DNA of 64,000 nt from Argopecten irradians (lineage: Eukaryota > Mollusca > Bivalvia > Pectinida > Pectinidae): the NCBI RefSeq assembly GCF_041381155.1, contig NC_091149.1:13904609-13968608 (forward strand), given 5' to 3'. A model generated the notes under the pieces. That model did no database searches. It had not been told where the DNA came from and was given only the letters and a program-made list of their open reading frames with translations. Shown one piece after another: positions 35,373 through 47,403 of this stretch. The position numbers and the translations under genes are program-made. The stretch's first letter is position 1. Each line of letters starts with the position of its first letter.

Positions 35373-35892
35373 CATTACATGCGACTCTAAATGATCATGG
35401 TCGGCGGGCCGTTAAATATAGACAAACAACAAACCCCCATGACCCTCGTCCCATTTATAATTGTTAAATATGGAACTTTGCAAATAACGCTTTTATGGAA
35501 AGAAATGACTCCATTTAGCATTTGTTTGTTTCAGCTTTACGGCCCATCGACAACTAAGGTCATTTAGGGTCAAACCACAAATCGTGTAATAGATTCAAAA
35601 GATATATCTAATTATTGTGTCTAAAAGACCTTTTTAAAACATAGATGAATATGAATTAAAATACCGATTGTAAACTTTGATTTGATAAAAAGAATGCTAG
35701 GAATAAAAGAGGAGTTTGATGAGTATTTTCCCTATTGGAATGACATTTTTGTGTCGTTGCAGCAACGCAAAATTAGCATATCAAGGCCCAGGTTTCTTGA
35801 AATAATTTATTTATATATATTTTTCGGGGTCCGGTCTCCCGAAACACTAACAAACGACCCTTACGACCTGTACTGGTCAGATTTGAAACTTA

Positions 35893-36520
35893 TTTTTTTA
35901 TTCAATTAACGTCCTATTAAAAGCTAGGGCCATATAAGGACGACCTACCATGTATGCGGTGTTGTGTGTATGATGTACATGGTCCGTATTCTTGGAGTGA
36001 AGTGTCTTCTTGTATAGTGGAACTCTTACCCTTTTTATAGCGCTATATCAGTAAAGCATGCCGCCGAAGACACCAAGCAAAATACCTCACCCGGCCACAT
36101 TATACCGACAAAAATCGTTCTAACAAAGTTTGTTGTATCGAGTTATACTGTACAAATATTTCCATTATAACATTTATTTATTTTAGATGACATTTAAACA
36201 TATTATACATATAATATGATGCCATATAAAGCAGACTAAATAACAAAGCAATTTACTGGATCATTGTTGAAATATGATAACGGATTAGGCAAATTTGAAT
36301 AAAATACAGATCCCTATTACATTGTATTACTACGTGGGATAAGAGCAGCATGATTGGGTTAACGTACATTATGTACATTTAGTGTATATCATGTTTAGCT
36401 TATCTACATTTAGTCAGCTGAACAGTACAATTTGAAACATTAAGCAACCAAAAAAATGATCATAACGAACAAACCAGTCGTCCCACTTCTGTTTTGCTGA
36501 GCGCTAAGCAGGAAATAAAA
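35893..36520 (-). mobile_element. Old SINE split by a ~353-bp insertion
   Basis: The tail half lies at 35893-36114 (attaacgtcctattaaaagc to cacattataccgacaa). The SINE resumes at 36468 with aaccagtcgtcccacttctg and fades near 36520. The inserted segment 36115-36467 is unrelated AT-rich DNA of unknown class. Confidence 0.75.
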
Positions 36521-38120
36521 ATATTAATGTTTTTAGAACATTTTACTATACCAGGAAGATAAAAGTATATGAAGTAATTTTTGACATTATGTGTTGATGT
36601 TTGTACTAAGGTTTATTGGTAGCAAATCTTAGGTCATTCATGTATGATCGCCGTAGATAATTAGAGATTATGAAGATGAAATCGTGTCTCTAATACGGTG
36701 TATCCGATTATTTTTGCAGGTCGACATTGTTTTTGGATTGTTTGTTTTTAATAAGAATTCCGCAAAACACGACGGAGAGTTGACCTATGTTGTAATATTT
36801 TACAGAAATGTTGTTTGCAATCACCCTATATCGCCCACAACTTCACTGCCTCTGCAGAATCCTTTCTAACGCAGTCAAACCCATACAGTCAGTATGTCAG
36901 CTTATCATCTGTGTCTATCCCATCATTTCATCTTATGATGATACATCCCTAAATTAAATATAGGCTAGGGCAAAACAACAAGTAAATAGTAACTTATACT
37001 GCCGAAATATAGTGTTTTTGTTTCTGAATGGAATTGGAAATATATATCAATCAATCCTATTTTGTTACAATATTACATGATAATTATGCCGATAACCTAC
37101 CATATTTAATCCTAACTATATGCAACTACATTGTACATACAAGTACCACCTCGTGGTTGTGAGCTCGAATCACATTAAGGACTGACAACTTGTAGGCAGT
37201 GTTTTCTTCGGATACTCCGGCTTTCCCCACCTATAAACCTGTCACGTCTTAAACGACCCTGGCTGTAAGTAAGAAGTTTAAGCTTATGATCTTAACCATG
37301 TTTTAAACATACACTGAATATGGTACAGAGGTTGAATGCCAAATGAGTCAAAATTACTGCTATTACAGGAAATGGTTTGTCTTGAGCATCTTCTTTCTGG
37401 CAACAAGACCTGTAATATAGTTGTTAGTGAACAGCACCTAAAATAAAGAAAATAATAAATTAAGATCGCCATAAACATACTCACATGAAAATACGAAAAT
37501 AATTATAATATTGTATAATTATGTTGTTTAAAACTAATAATCATTTTGAAAAATGTTGTCGCTATGCAAACGCGGGCCGGCCATGTCCGTATATAACAAA
37601 CGTGTACCTAATGAAATATATCAAAACTAACATTTATTTCATGTCATGCACCTCTATCTCCCGAGACGATGGCAGAACGTGCATACATAAATATATCATA
37701 CACGGAAGAGCTTAGGTGTGATATTACAGAGGTTATTAGCACACACGCATGCGCACGGTACTGCTAATTGAAATTCTGATTTCTACATGTCATCTTGTTG
37801 AAGAAATCTTGCTTGCTTGCAGTCATAAAAATGTATATTAAAACAGTTTTCACCGATTTATTCTCCTTTTCCTATTACCATTTTATGCAATCGTTTAGAT
37901 GTTTAGTGATTAATTAACAAGCAGTGTGTCACTGAATACATAGCGCCATATTAAATTTACACGGTATTAGATCCACAAAATTAATTTAGTCGAAGTTTAC
38001 TCCAAAATAATATGATTAAAACAAACCCGAACTATAATCAGATGAACATCGATTACAAAATAATTTATAAATATTTTATAAATCACTTTCAATAAACCCG
38101 AGTTAAGAAGTCTTTAGAAT

Positions 38121-38192
38121 GGGAGGAAACGTGGGATCAAACCCCGGACGGCTAGGTAATGGGCGAATATCTTTACGCCAACCACCCCATCG
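38121..38192 (-). mobile_element. tRNA-like SINE head fragment
   Basis: The minus strand reads ggggtggttggcgtaaagat followed by ggggtttgatccc, which looks like A- and B-box halves of a tRNA-derived SINE. Acceptor stem pairing is absent, so it is not a tRNA gene. Confidence 0.5.
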
Positions 38193-38427
38193 CACATTGC
38201 ACGCTCTTATTGAAATATCTAATCATTCTGTCCTCTCGCGCAGCGCAGAATTAGCATTTTAAACTATACGTTTTGAAAAATAAGGACCATTTCAACTATT
38301 TATCTGTTCAGAAAGATCATAATCAACCCGATGTTTCACATTGACGTATTTAAAGTCAAAAGACCTAGAAGAGTCTGAACTTTTATGTTTGTTGATATTC
38401 GACATGCCGATTGTTTAGTATGCAAAC

Positions 38428-38594
38428 CTGTCCATGTGAAATGATATCTTCTCAGACCGTAGCCAAAGCCTAGGAAGGCACAGACTGTGTGCCCCTCGGC
38501 TGACTGACGAATCTCCGAGATCGTCAGCCTTATATACAGCTTGTGCTCATTAGCGTATTATTTTTAGAAAGTTTTGTCATACACCAGAACGAGG
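38428..38594 (-). promoter_or_regulatory. TRIM-type promoter module P6 and non-coding exon 1
   Basis: On the minus strand it shows CCTCGTTCTGG (38594-38584), then tttctaaaaataatacgcta in place of the octamer block, then TATATAAG (38536-38529). The exon carries gattcgtcagtcagccgagg and ends ACAG|GTTTGC at 38428. It is diverged from P1-P5 but has the same order and spacing class. It is the nearest promoter for the 33073-34581 gene. Confidence 0.65.
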
Positions 38595-39003
38595 CTTCTA
38601 AATAAAACACAAGGTCTTCCATGATAAATGACTTGACTTTCATATTAACTACATAATTTATAATTGTTTTTAAAATTAGGTATTAATTCAAGCGTTATAA
38701 TATTACCAACATGTCATACCGTATCTAACGTTGAAAGAAGGTGTGCACGATTATAAGGTGAGCGTATATGATGACAAAAGAGAAACATAAATGTCACATA
38801 CAATGTCCTTTGCTTGGGAATGACCTAATAAATGAGATTTCAATGCTAGACATGGCGATTTATGACAATATCAAGTATGCCCTTTTTTAAGTAAATGACT
38901 ATCAATATTAAACATAAACAACTGAAATTAAGTTAACATATTTACAAATGGATACATGTGATGGGAATATTTTAGTTTTGTAACACTAAAATAACGATCT
39001 TAT

Positions 39004-39374
39004 CTTAAAGATGCTCCACCGCTGACAAATGGTATTTTTTCACTATCAAAAACAGGAACAGACGATTTTGTATTTTTCTTCAGTTACAAAAGTTACGTAC
39101 TTTTCACCATTACCACCATTGAAAAGTTTTAGCTTCTTATTTTACTTCAAGTTAAAAATATGAAAAATAATTAATTGCATCCAGAAAAAATTCCGTGGTA
39201 TTATATCCTATATGGAATGAAGTAATGATTGCGCATGCACCAAAGGCGAACTAAATTATTTTATGTTATTTTTTGTGCTAATTAGGCATATGTATATATA
39301 CACGATTAAACGCCAATTATTGTTCAAATGATGAATATCATTTATGCTCTGTCGGCGATGGAGCATCTTTAAAG
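39004..39374. mobile_element. GATGCTCCACCGC-family MITE, full length
   Basis: Ends are cttaaagatgctccaccgct and cggcgatggagcatctttaa. The paralogous segment near 42473 lacks it, along with some flanking sequence, so it was inserted after, or lost from one copy after, the duplication. Confidence 0.85.
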
Positions 39375-39463
39375 GGCTAAAAATCTTGTACTATTCCGAA
39401 ACGGCTTTTGATTTTTAAAATGGGAATGATTTTTTTGTCGCAAAAGTTATAAGCTTACTTTTG

Positions 39464-40070
39464 TTTGTTTTTTTGTTTGATTAATTAACGTCCTATTAAC
39501 ATGGTCATGTTACTACTGCTTCTGAAACTTGCATTTGTTAACCTTATCTTAATTATAAATTCCCTGACATTATCATCGTTTTTAGAAACTTGTATTTTTT
39601 CGTTACTTTGTTTCGAAACAGAAGTGGACATTAACTTTATTAAAATTATTGAAAACTATATCATATCACGAAGAATTCGAAAAAATCCAAAAATAATGGA
39701 GAAACCTGTATATTTCTATAATTTTGTATAACTAATTGTATCAGGATGATGGTGTAGTTCTGTTTGGTTTCTTGTAGTTTTTCTTGTAGTTTTGTTAAGG
39801 ACGGTCTACAATGTGTACGTATGCAGTGTGTTTCGTATGTAAATAGCCTGGCGCGTGTTTTGAGAGACTGCAATATATTCATGGTGTGTCTTGTAGAAGG
39901 TATATTTCAGTGGAACAGCACTATAAAATAATACGTCGTTTGATTAATTATCGTCATATTAACAGCCAGGGTCATGTAAGGACCGCCTCTCATGTATGCT
40001 GTGTGTTGCGCGCTATATAGTGTGCGGTGCGTGTTTTTGGATATTGCAGTATATTAGTGTTGTGTTGAAC
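39464..40070 (-). mobile_element. Cluster of SINE fragments
   Basis: Three decayed pieces of the (CAAA)n SINE, all minus: 39464-39499 (gattaattaacgtcctatta), 39785-39925 (gagagactgcaatatattca) and 39942-40070 (gccagggtcatgtaaggacc). None is complete. Confidence 0.7.
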
Positions 40071-41046
40071 AATCAATTTAAATAATGATAAAAGAGACGT
40101 AGGCCCATTTATCGTTCAGTTTTATAACTGCAATTATACCTGCCTATAAGACCACCTATGTGACACTGAAAATATGTTGTTTAGAGAAAAGTGGTCCTTA
40201 TACACAATTGAGTTGATACTGGTCATTTAGGACGAGTGGTGGACGCCAAGGTAGACTTCACTGTACATATATGTTGTATATTTATAAACATTCCAATCGG
40301 CCTTACCAATCATTAAATAGTGATCATGCTGCAAATTCTAGTTTTTAATACATACAGATATTTTCAATACTTTCTCCCTGTGTGTAATTTTTAAATTACA
40401 ACTTTAATTATATCATTGATATTCAATTTAAATGTAGACACCGTGCGTACAATGACAGCCGATTTAATTTGATTAACTAATTAGTTAAAATCACGTGATG
40501 TCTGTATTACTTGTATAAACCAATTGAAATCCGAGCTAATTATGTCATTGTGTATAAATAGATTTAATGTATACATATATAATATATGAATATTTAATTT
40601 GACATGGCAATAAAATATAATATTCCGGACAGGTAGAATGTAGAATTGCAATTATGAATGAGTGTTTTGTTTTTTCAGTAAAAAGTTTGTTACATATACT
40701 CGTATGGTAAGTTACATAGAGTTAATGACTGATCTTACGAAACAAATGTTAAAAACAGGTGGTCAAGTTATGACTACATAAGAAACTATACAACATTATA
40801 ACGGCGAGTTTATGGATGACCCCTATGGTTAGCTAAACTGTGTATTGCCTCTGAAATCTTCGACGTGGTGGATTCTCTAGAAGGTATGGTTAAAAGATTT
40901 AAGGCCAGAGTGAGGTAACCCTAAACGGGTTTTTTGTTTGTTTGTTTAAGTTTTACGCCCATTGACAATTAAGGCCATTTAGGCCCAAACTACAGGTTAG
41001 ACATTTATGTTACGATATAAACAATGATTGCATCTAAATGTCCAGG
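40071..41046. other. Intergenic, no gene seen
   Basis: AT-rich. A repeat fragment at 40934-41030 (cattgacaattaaggccatt) is also found near 35530-35575. Nothing else recognised. Confidence 0.4.
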
Positions 41047-41098
41047 GCCGCCATTGCTGTTAATAGGACGTTAATAAATCAAACAAACCAACAAACAA
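41047..41098 (+). mobile_element. SINE 3' tail fragment
   Basis: gctgttaataggacgttaat followed by a degenerate (caaa)n tail. It marks the left edge of the second segmental copy. Confidence 0.75.
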
Positions 41099-42830
41099 AA
41101 AAGTATATAACAAACGTTTTACCTACAGAAATATATCAAAACTATCAATTTATTTCATGTAATGTACTCTCTATCCAAGACGATGCAGCAGAACGTGCTT
41201 ACATACATAAGTTATAAATGCAAGAGCTAGGAGGTGCGACATAACAGAGGTTATATTGACACAGTGTGTACACTGGTAATTAAAAAAATTCCTACATGTC
41301 ATCCTTAAGGCAAATTGCTATTGCAGTCATTTAAATGTTAAATTAAAACATCTTGTAACAGATTTAATTTCAATTTTTATATTGTCATTTTAGTTTATGG
41401 CCAGCAATTATATGTCTACATTTATTATCAACATTTTTTTTCTGAAAAATATAACATTAGTTTGGTGCCTATGTGAACGTTTAACTCGGTCTTAGATTCT
41501 GAAAAGTTTAGTTGAGATTGTCAGTACAAGATTATCGATTATAAATAATTTTCCAGTTTCCAGGTTGACACTGAAATAATTTAGATTTTTCAATCGCAGA
41601 ATTTTGTTGATACCATATAGGTACAATATCCACCATATTGCTAATAACTGGTGTCTTCTTTATCAATACCTTCCCTATGTATTACATATTCATTATTGTG
41701 TTTTATATAAAAAATATGCAGAGCATCACACATTGCGCACTCTTATTGAAACATCCCCTCTTTTACATTATCTCGCTATCCACACAACACCTTAGAACTA
41801 AACTTTTTGAAAACATAAGGACCATTTCAACTAGTGAGCCTTTCAGAAAAAAAACATACCCAACTCGATGTTTCACATTGTCATATAAAGTCAACAGACC
41901 TTGTCGAATTTGAACTAATTCTGTTTATTGGGATTTGACATGGCGATTGTTTCGTAAACCTGTACATGTAAAATGATATCTTCTCAGACCGCAGCCAAAG
42001 CCTAAGAAGGCACAGATGGTGTGCCCTCGACTGACTGACGAATCTCCCAGATCGTCAGTCTTATATACAGCTCGTGCTCATTCGCGTATTATTTTTTAGA
42101 AAGTTTTGTCATACACCAGAAAGAGGCTTATAAAATAAAACACAAGGTCTTCCATGATAAATGACTTGATTTACATATCAAATGCATAATTTATAATTAA
42201 TTTTTAAAATTACTAATTATTCATTCAAGCGTTATGATTATACAAGCATGTGGAGACCCAATACCGTATCTAACATTGAAAGGAGATGTGCAAGATTATA
42301 CCGCGCGGTGAGCGTATTTGATGGATATAAGACACATCAATGTCATATTCTTTGCTTGCGAACTAACCTATTGAGATTTCAATATCAAATATGACCACTA
42401 TTAAGTAAATGACTATCAATATTAAGCATTCACAACTGAAATCAAGTTGACATATTTACAAATAGATATATGTGAAAGGCTTTTGATTTTTAAAATGGGA
42501 ATGAATCTTTTTTTTGTCGCAGAAGATATTAGCTTTACGTTAATACTTACACCTTCTGAAATTTGAATTTCTTAGGTGTGGTAACCTCATCATAGGTCAT
42601 TGATATGAATTTCCTGGCATTCTCATCTTTTTTAAGAAACTTGTATTTTTTGTTTCGAAACAGATGTGGGCCTTGAATTCATTGAAGTTATTGAAAACTT
42701 TACCATATTACGAAGAATTCGAAAAAGTCCCAAAATAATGGAGAAACATCTGTATATTACTATAATTTTGTATTACTAATTGTATCAGGATGATGGTGTA
42801 GTTTTGTTTGGTTTCTTGTGGTTTTGTTTA
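41099..42830. repeat. Segmental duplication of the P6/P7 region, copy 2
   Basis: The counterpart of 37575-39790, diverged by many substitutions and indels. It carries promoter module P7. Short + strand open frames at 41604-41913 are not conserved as coding in the other copy. Confidence 0.85.
41960..42126 (-). promoter_or_regulatory. TRIM-type promoter module P7
   Basis: On the minus strand the element reads CCTCTTTCTGG (42126-42116, one change), with TATATAAG at 42067-42060. The exon-like tract ends ACAG|GTTTAC at 41960. It is a possible distal alternative promoter for the 33073-34581 gene, 3.5 kb beyond P6. Confidence 0.58.
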
Positions 42831-43598
42831 ATTAAATTAATAAACTAACTGCCAGGGTCATTTAGGACGTCCTGCTTTGTGTTGCGTGTGTTATCAGTAT
42901 AATGTGACCGGGTGAGGTGTGTTGTTTGGTATCTTCGGCAGCATGCTTCAGTGATATAGCACTATAAAAAAGGCAAGAATTACACTATACAAGACACAAC
43001 ACGAATAAGCCAAAGTCTCCCGAAACACACACCTCGCACTATACACACCGCATACATGGGAGGCCGTCCTTACATGACCCTGGCTGTTAATTATAATAGG
43101 ACGTTAATAATCAAATTTCGATTAGTACGGTTTGCAACATAATCAATTATTCTATTTACAATACCAGATTACAATGTATCATTGAATTAATGAAAATGGA
43201 TTGTAAATATTATATAAGAACGCAATTCGCAGTTTTAAACTTGTTTGTTTGTTTGTTTGATTAATTAACGTCCTATTAACAGCTATGGTCATGTAAGGAC
43301 GGCCTCCCATGTATGAGGTGTGTTGCGTGTATGTTGTGCGAGGCGCGTGTTTCGGGAGACTGCGGTATATTCATGTTGTGTCTTCTTGTATAGTGGAACT
43401 TTTGCCCTTTTTCTAGCGCTATATCACTGAAGCATGCCGCCGAAGATACCAACCAACACACCCCACCCGGTCACATTATACTGACAACGGGCGAACCAGT
43501 CGCTCCACTCTCTTTTTGCTGAGCGCTAGGCAGGAGCAGAAACTACCACTTTTACAGAACCCAGAGCCTTCCTCACAGGGACGAACGCTCAACTAAAT
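42831..43598. mobile_element. SINE copies, one plus and one minus
   Basis: A + copy lacking its 5' part spans about 42893-43115 (cagtataatgtgaccgggtg to gacgttaataatcaaa), preceded by a minus tail scrap at 42831-42890. A minus copy spans 43241-43598, from its (gttt)n end to cctcacagggacgaacgctc, where it is cut. Confidence 0.82.
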
Positions 43599-43604
43599 CT
43601 TCTA

Positions 43605-44090
43605 TCAATGTCGTAATTAAAGCCATGGTAATATAAGGACGCCCCTCTGTATGCGGTATGTAGCGTGTTGTGACACTGTGGTATATTTGTGTTGTCCATC
43701 TGGTATAGTGGAAATCTTGCTTGAAGGTAGGACGTTAAAATTGTACCTGATGCTCCAAATGTATCTTAAAAGGCGACTAAATCTAGGATATTACTTTTTC
43801 TTCATAACGTCTCCCTTGACACAACCTAACTTTTGGCATTTGGCTCAACCTATGAGGAAGGCTCTGGGTTCTATCCCCTGGCCGAGTCACACTATCGTCT
43901 ATAAAAGTGATACTCTTTTTTTACTTTTTAGGGAGTAGGACGACTGGTTTGTCCGTTGGCAGTATAATCGGATGGGGTGGTTCAGTGATATGGCACTATC
44001 AAGACGCAACACGAATATACTGCCGTCTCCCTAAACACCATATATTCATTTGAGGCCGTCCTTATATGGCACTTGCTGTTAATAACACAT
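43605..44090. mobile_element. Two decayed SINE pieces
   Basis: 43608-43725 is a minus tail piece (tataaggacgcccctctgta). 43726-44090 is a decayed + copy with gaaggctctgggttctatcc and tatgaggaaggctctgggtt. The CAAA tail is lost. Confidence 0.75.
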
Positions 44091-44106
44091 GGACATACTT
44101 AATCCG

Positions 44107-44235
44107 ACTTTCTCATTGGCTGATTTTTTTTGCATACCTCTATGAATAAAAAAGCGCCACCTACAAAATCAACGGAACTACTTTCGTCGGACATCCCATG
44201 TCGGTAAACATCAAAGGGATGTGGATCCCTTTGAT
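44107..44235 (+). promoter_or_regulatory. Putative promoter of the Crypton-like relic
   Basis: A CCAAT-type box (tctcattggctg) is followed by ttttgcatacctctatgaat. The same module recurs at 63468-63520. A perfect 11-bp stem with a 4-nt loop (ATCAAAGGGAT gtgg ATCCCTTTGAT) lies at 44210-44235, 190 bp before the first ATG. The regulatory role is inferred. Confidence 0.45.
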
Positions 44236-44426
44236 CTTCAACATGGAGCTTCCGATAATAAAATTTAAAAGAAAACACTGGTTTAAAATTGTTTCAATTG
44301 AAGGAAAATTGTATTAAACTAAGGCAATAAAATAGTATTTGCCAAAAAAAAACAAATTTTGAAAAAAGAAAGTTTGGTATACAGTACCAGTAGCGTCGTC
44401 TGCTAGGGCTTCTGTTTAGCTACAAA

Positions 44427-45376
44427 ATGGCAAGCTTTAATTTAGGAAAACCTAAAGAAATTCTACAATTAGAATACAATGTTACGGAAGTAAAGGACTT
44501 AGAAATGAACAGTGAAGAATTAAACAACATTTTTAATGACTTTGTTCGATATTCCGAATGAAAAAGATCTGAAAGCACTGGAAGATCCGAGACAATCCAA
44601 ATCTACCAAAAATAATACGAAATGGGGGATGAAACTGTTCCAAGGTAAGTTAAAATATAATAAGCTCCTGTCATAATACAAATGTTTTCTTCCGGCCAGG
44701 ACTCGAACCTGGATCATTCCATAACGTAAAGTTTTTCCTTAAACTACCAGAATGTTGAAAACAATTTCATTACAAACAGATGATTTTATTAAATTTAATG
44801 ACGTTTAATAACATTAAATAATAACAATATATTTTTTAGATCAATTTTAAACTTCGATTATCAATCAATAAATACATTTTTAGATTGGAATATGGAGGTG
44901 TATGGACAAGAAGTTTCAATGGCTACAATCAATGAAGGACACTATTTCAAAATATCCGTCAATTTTATGCAGAGGCCACACCCAAGACTAGGAATTCTGG
45001 CAGGGGACCTACTGAATATCACAATAACACTTAAATAAATGTTCGAGCAGCTATAAATCGTCACTTGCACGATCTTGGACGCACAGAAATAGATATCGTG
45101 CGAAGCATTACATTCAAATCGGCCAATAACATGTTGGACGCCAAGTTAAAACACAATGTCCGCAGTGGATTATCGCGGCCAACTCAGCACAAATCAATTA
45201 TTTCGAAACAGGACTTTGAACTACTGAAATTAACACGGTGATAATCCTGTCCTGTTGAGGTACCGGGTGTGGGTATATCTCGCGATTCACTTTGTCAGCA
45301 AGGGACTTGAGTTTCATATCCAGCTAACTCCGAACTCCTTTCAGTTTCTGAATGATGAAAACGAACAAACCTATGT
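44427..45376 (+). pseudogene. Crypton-like (DUF3504-related) tyrosine-recombinase gene relic, N-terminal part
   Basis: Exon 1 (44427-44644) starts ATGGCAAGC and ends ttccaag|gtaagt. Exon 2 begins at 44884 after ttttag. Read across shifts, it gives phrases I associate with molluscan Crypton-like proteins: TKWGMKLFQ, then FYAEATPKTRNSGRGP, RAAINRHLHDLGR, IDIVRSITFKSANNMLDAKL, GLSRPTQHK, NPVLLRYRVW, LAIHFVSKGLEFH and SFQFLNDENEQTY. At least one frameshift lies in exon 1 (near 44540) and at least three changes, including a stop near 45036, in exon 2. The catalytic C-terminal recombinase domain is absent, so the copy is truncated and dead. Family assignment rests on recalled motifs and needs a profile search. 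Confidence 0.72.
44690..44755 (-). other. tRNA-like sequence in the relic's intron
   Basis: The minus strand has an A-box-like tggtagtttaagga and a B box ggttcgagtcc inside a perfect 5-bp T-arm stem (CCAGG/CCTGG). The 3' end ccggaag has no matching 5' acceptor half. It is a tRNA pseudogene or SINE head rather than a working tRNA. Confidence 0.6.
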
Positions 45377-45745
45377 TTAAAGGAGTAGTGGCATTAAGGG
45401 CCATTTTTGGCCCAAGCTTGGATTTTCTTGATTTTCACAACATAATTACCTGAATATACGACGTTTATGAAAACTGCATTATGAATGAATTCTGAAGTTG
45501 CGTTCCTTGACAATAGGCCTAGCAACATACCTAACATTTTTTACACATTCATGTATTCTAATGTGTGCGTGGTCGACATAATACTGAAATACGTTTTCTT
45601 CTTTTAGAAATAATAAATATAACTTATATTTTATTCTTTTACTGTATGTAAATGTATTTAGCGATGTATATGTGTCCTTATTACAGCTTTTTAATTATCT
45701 TAGCAACCAGTGAAACTACATAGCAACACTCCAAATCTAACTTAT
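45377..45745. other. Intergenic, no gene seen
   Basis: AT-rich stretch between the Crypton relic and a young SINE. No feature recognised. Confidence 0.4.
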
Positions 45746-45757
45746 CCATAAGTAAAA

Positions 45758-46297
45758 TTGCCCTGCAGGTAGGGCGTTAGAATTGTACCTGCTGCCCCTA
45801 TTGCATGATCGTAAAAGGCGACTAAATTTAGGATCTTATCTTTTCTATTCTTCCTAACTGACTTTATCCTTCCTAATGCCTCCCTTGGCACCGCCTCACT
45901 TTTGGCCTTGAGTTGAGCGTTCGCCCCTGTGAGGAAGGCTCTGGGTTCTGTCCCCTGGCCGAGACACACCAAAGTCAGTTAAAGTGGTAGTTTCTGCTCC
46001 TGCTTAGCGCTCAGCAAAAAGGGAGAGGGACGACTGGTTCGCCCGTTGTCAGTATAATGTGACCGGACGGGGTGTGTTGCTTGGTGTCTTCGGCGGCATG
46101 CTTCAGTGATATAGCACTATAAAAAGGGCAAAAGTTCCACTATACAAGAAGACACTACATGAATATACCGCAGTCTCCCGAAACACGCACCTCGCACAAC
46201 ATACACGCAACACACCGCATACATGGGAGGCCGTCCTTACATGACCATAGCTGTTAATAGGACGTTAATTAATCAAACAAACAAACAAACAAACAAA
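45758..46297 (+). mobile_element. Full-length SINE with 12-bp target-site duplication
   Basis: CCATAAGTAAAA at 45746-45757 is repeated at 46298-46309. The 540-bp element starts ttgccctgcaggtagggcgt and ends with (caaa)n. It is the best reference copy in the window: 5' extension, tRNA-related region with B-box-like gggttctgtcccc, central region, then tail. Confidence 0.94.
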
Positions 46298-46309
46298 CCA
46301 TAAGTAAAA

Positions 46310-46825
46310 GAAGCAAATATAACATTTCAGTAAAGAATTTTATGTTAAATTATTGTTTCTGATATCGAATAATCATTCATGGACTATTTGACTTCGATTC
46401 AGAACTTAAATAATATCTACCAGTATCTAACTGTTTGGTACACGATATATATAAGGGATTACAAATACAAGATTTTCAACATTAAAGAGAAAACAGCAGG
46501 GCCGACACCCACAACGAGGTTACATGTTCTTGAAATGTTCCGTACAGATATAAAACTCAAACTAAGAAAACCATATATATACTGATCATAATTATGATAA
46601 AATTATTTTGCATTGGTGAACATAGCGTATCCAGGCAAATGTATACATGTAGTGTAACATTGATATATGAGTCTGAACAATTCATTTTTATAATTTGGAA
46701 ATGAACTGTATCAAAGTAGTTGAACATATGAATATTGGTAACAGCAAATGATTGGAAACATTTTAGAGACAACAACTTTAATGTTTACATAATATTCTGA
46801 TTATTCTCATTAAATTACTATTACC
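46310..46825. other. Intergenic, no gene seen
   Basis: AT-rich. Short open frames on both strands overlap each other and show no motif. Confidence 0.4.
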
Positions 46826-47403
46826 TTAAAGAGACAATTCACTCAGGCAAATTCTTTTACATAACCAATAAGCAAAATATAGCATAAATGTATTGTTTCT
46901 ACATTTCTTATGAAACATATAACGTAAAACAGTGACAAATTCCACGACATTGTTAAGTATTTTAATTAATATCGTTGAAATATCAAATCGTTGATCAATA
47001 CGATTAAGCAGGTACAATATTAACTCTGTACCCATACCCGAGCCAAAGTCACGCACGTTAAACAAATGAACTACATAACCACTGAAAAGGTGATAAAATG
47101 ATTTTTAGGCAAGACAATTCACCTAATAAGGTAAACACACTACTGTCAGAGCGATTTGAGCAGTTCTAGCCAAAAGTTGCATTACTTTACGAGCAAGGGA
47201 CAGGGTTCGGCATACAAGAAGTTCGACCACAGTGTGTAATGGCGGACAGCGAGCAAGTTTGAATATTTCACACACATGTCACCACCATAGGCGTTTCAGG
47301 CATATCACAGTAAAACTGACTGATCTAATTTCCATTAGAACTTGTTTTATCTGATATATATATACAAATTTTAATGTTCTCTTAGACTGAATTGTCCCTT
47401 TAA
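46826..47403. mobile_element. MITE with TTAAAGRGACAATTCA inverted ends
   Basis: The left end ttaaagagacaattcactca and the reverse complement of the right end, ttaaagggacaattcagtct, form terminal inverted repeats. It is about 580 bp and non-coding. An internal gacaattcacctaataag near 47110 resembles a third end. The target duplication may be the terminal TTAA itself. Confidence 0.78.

Larger units (their letters stand above)
34611..38427 (-). other. Presumed first intron of the third TRIM gene
   Basis: It is bounded by the donor ACAG|GTTTGC at 38428 and the acceptor at 34611. It contains a 40-bp triple repeat, an interrupted SINE, a tRNA-like SINE fragment and one end of a segmental duplication. 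No gene is seen inside. The open frame at 35682-35909 has no support. Confidence 0.55.
37575..39790. repeat. Segmental duplication of the P6/P7 region, copy 1
   Basis: Collinear with 41099-42830: tatataacaaacgt, the promoter module, then ggcttttgatttttaaaatg and atcaggatgatggtgtagtt. This copy also contains a MITE (39004-39374) that the other lacks. Confidence 0.85.

Noticed and set aside
44690..44755. Functional tRNA gene
   Set aside because: A and B boxes and a T-arm are present, but the acceptor stem halves do not pair and no sensible anticodon arm was found.
45742..45972. Minus frame with CLGQGTEPRAFLTGANAQLK, also at 13248, 48666 and 49690
   Set aside because: The same peptide arises in each SINE copy from its tRNA-related region; it is a repeat shadow.
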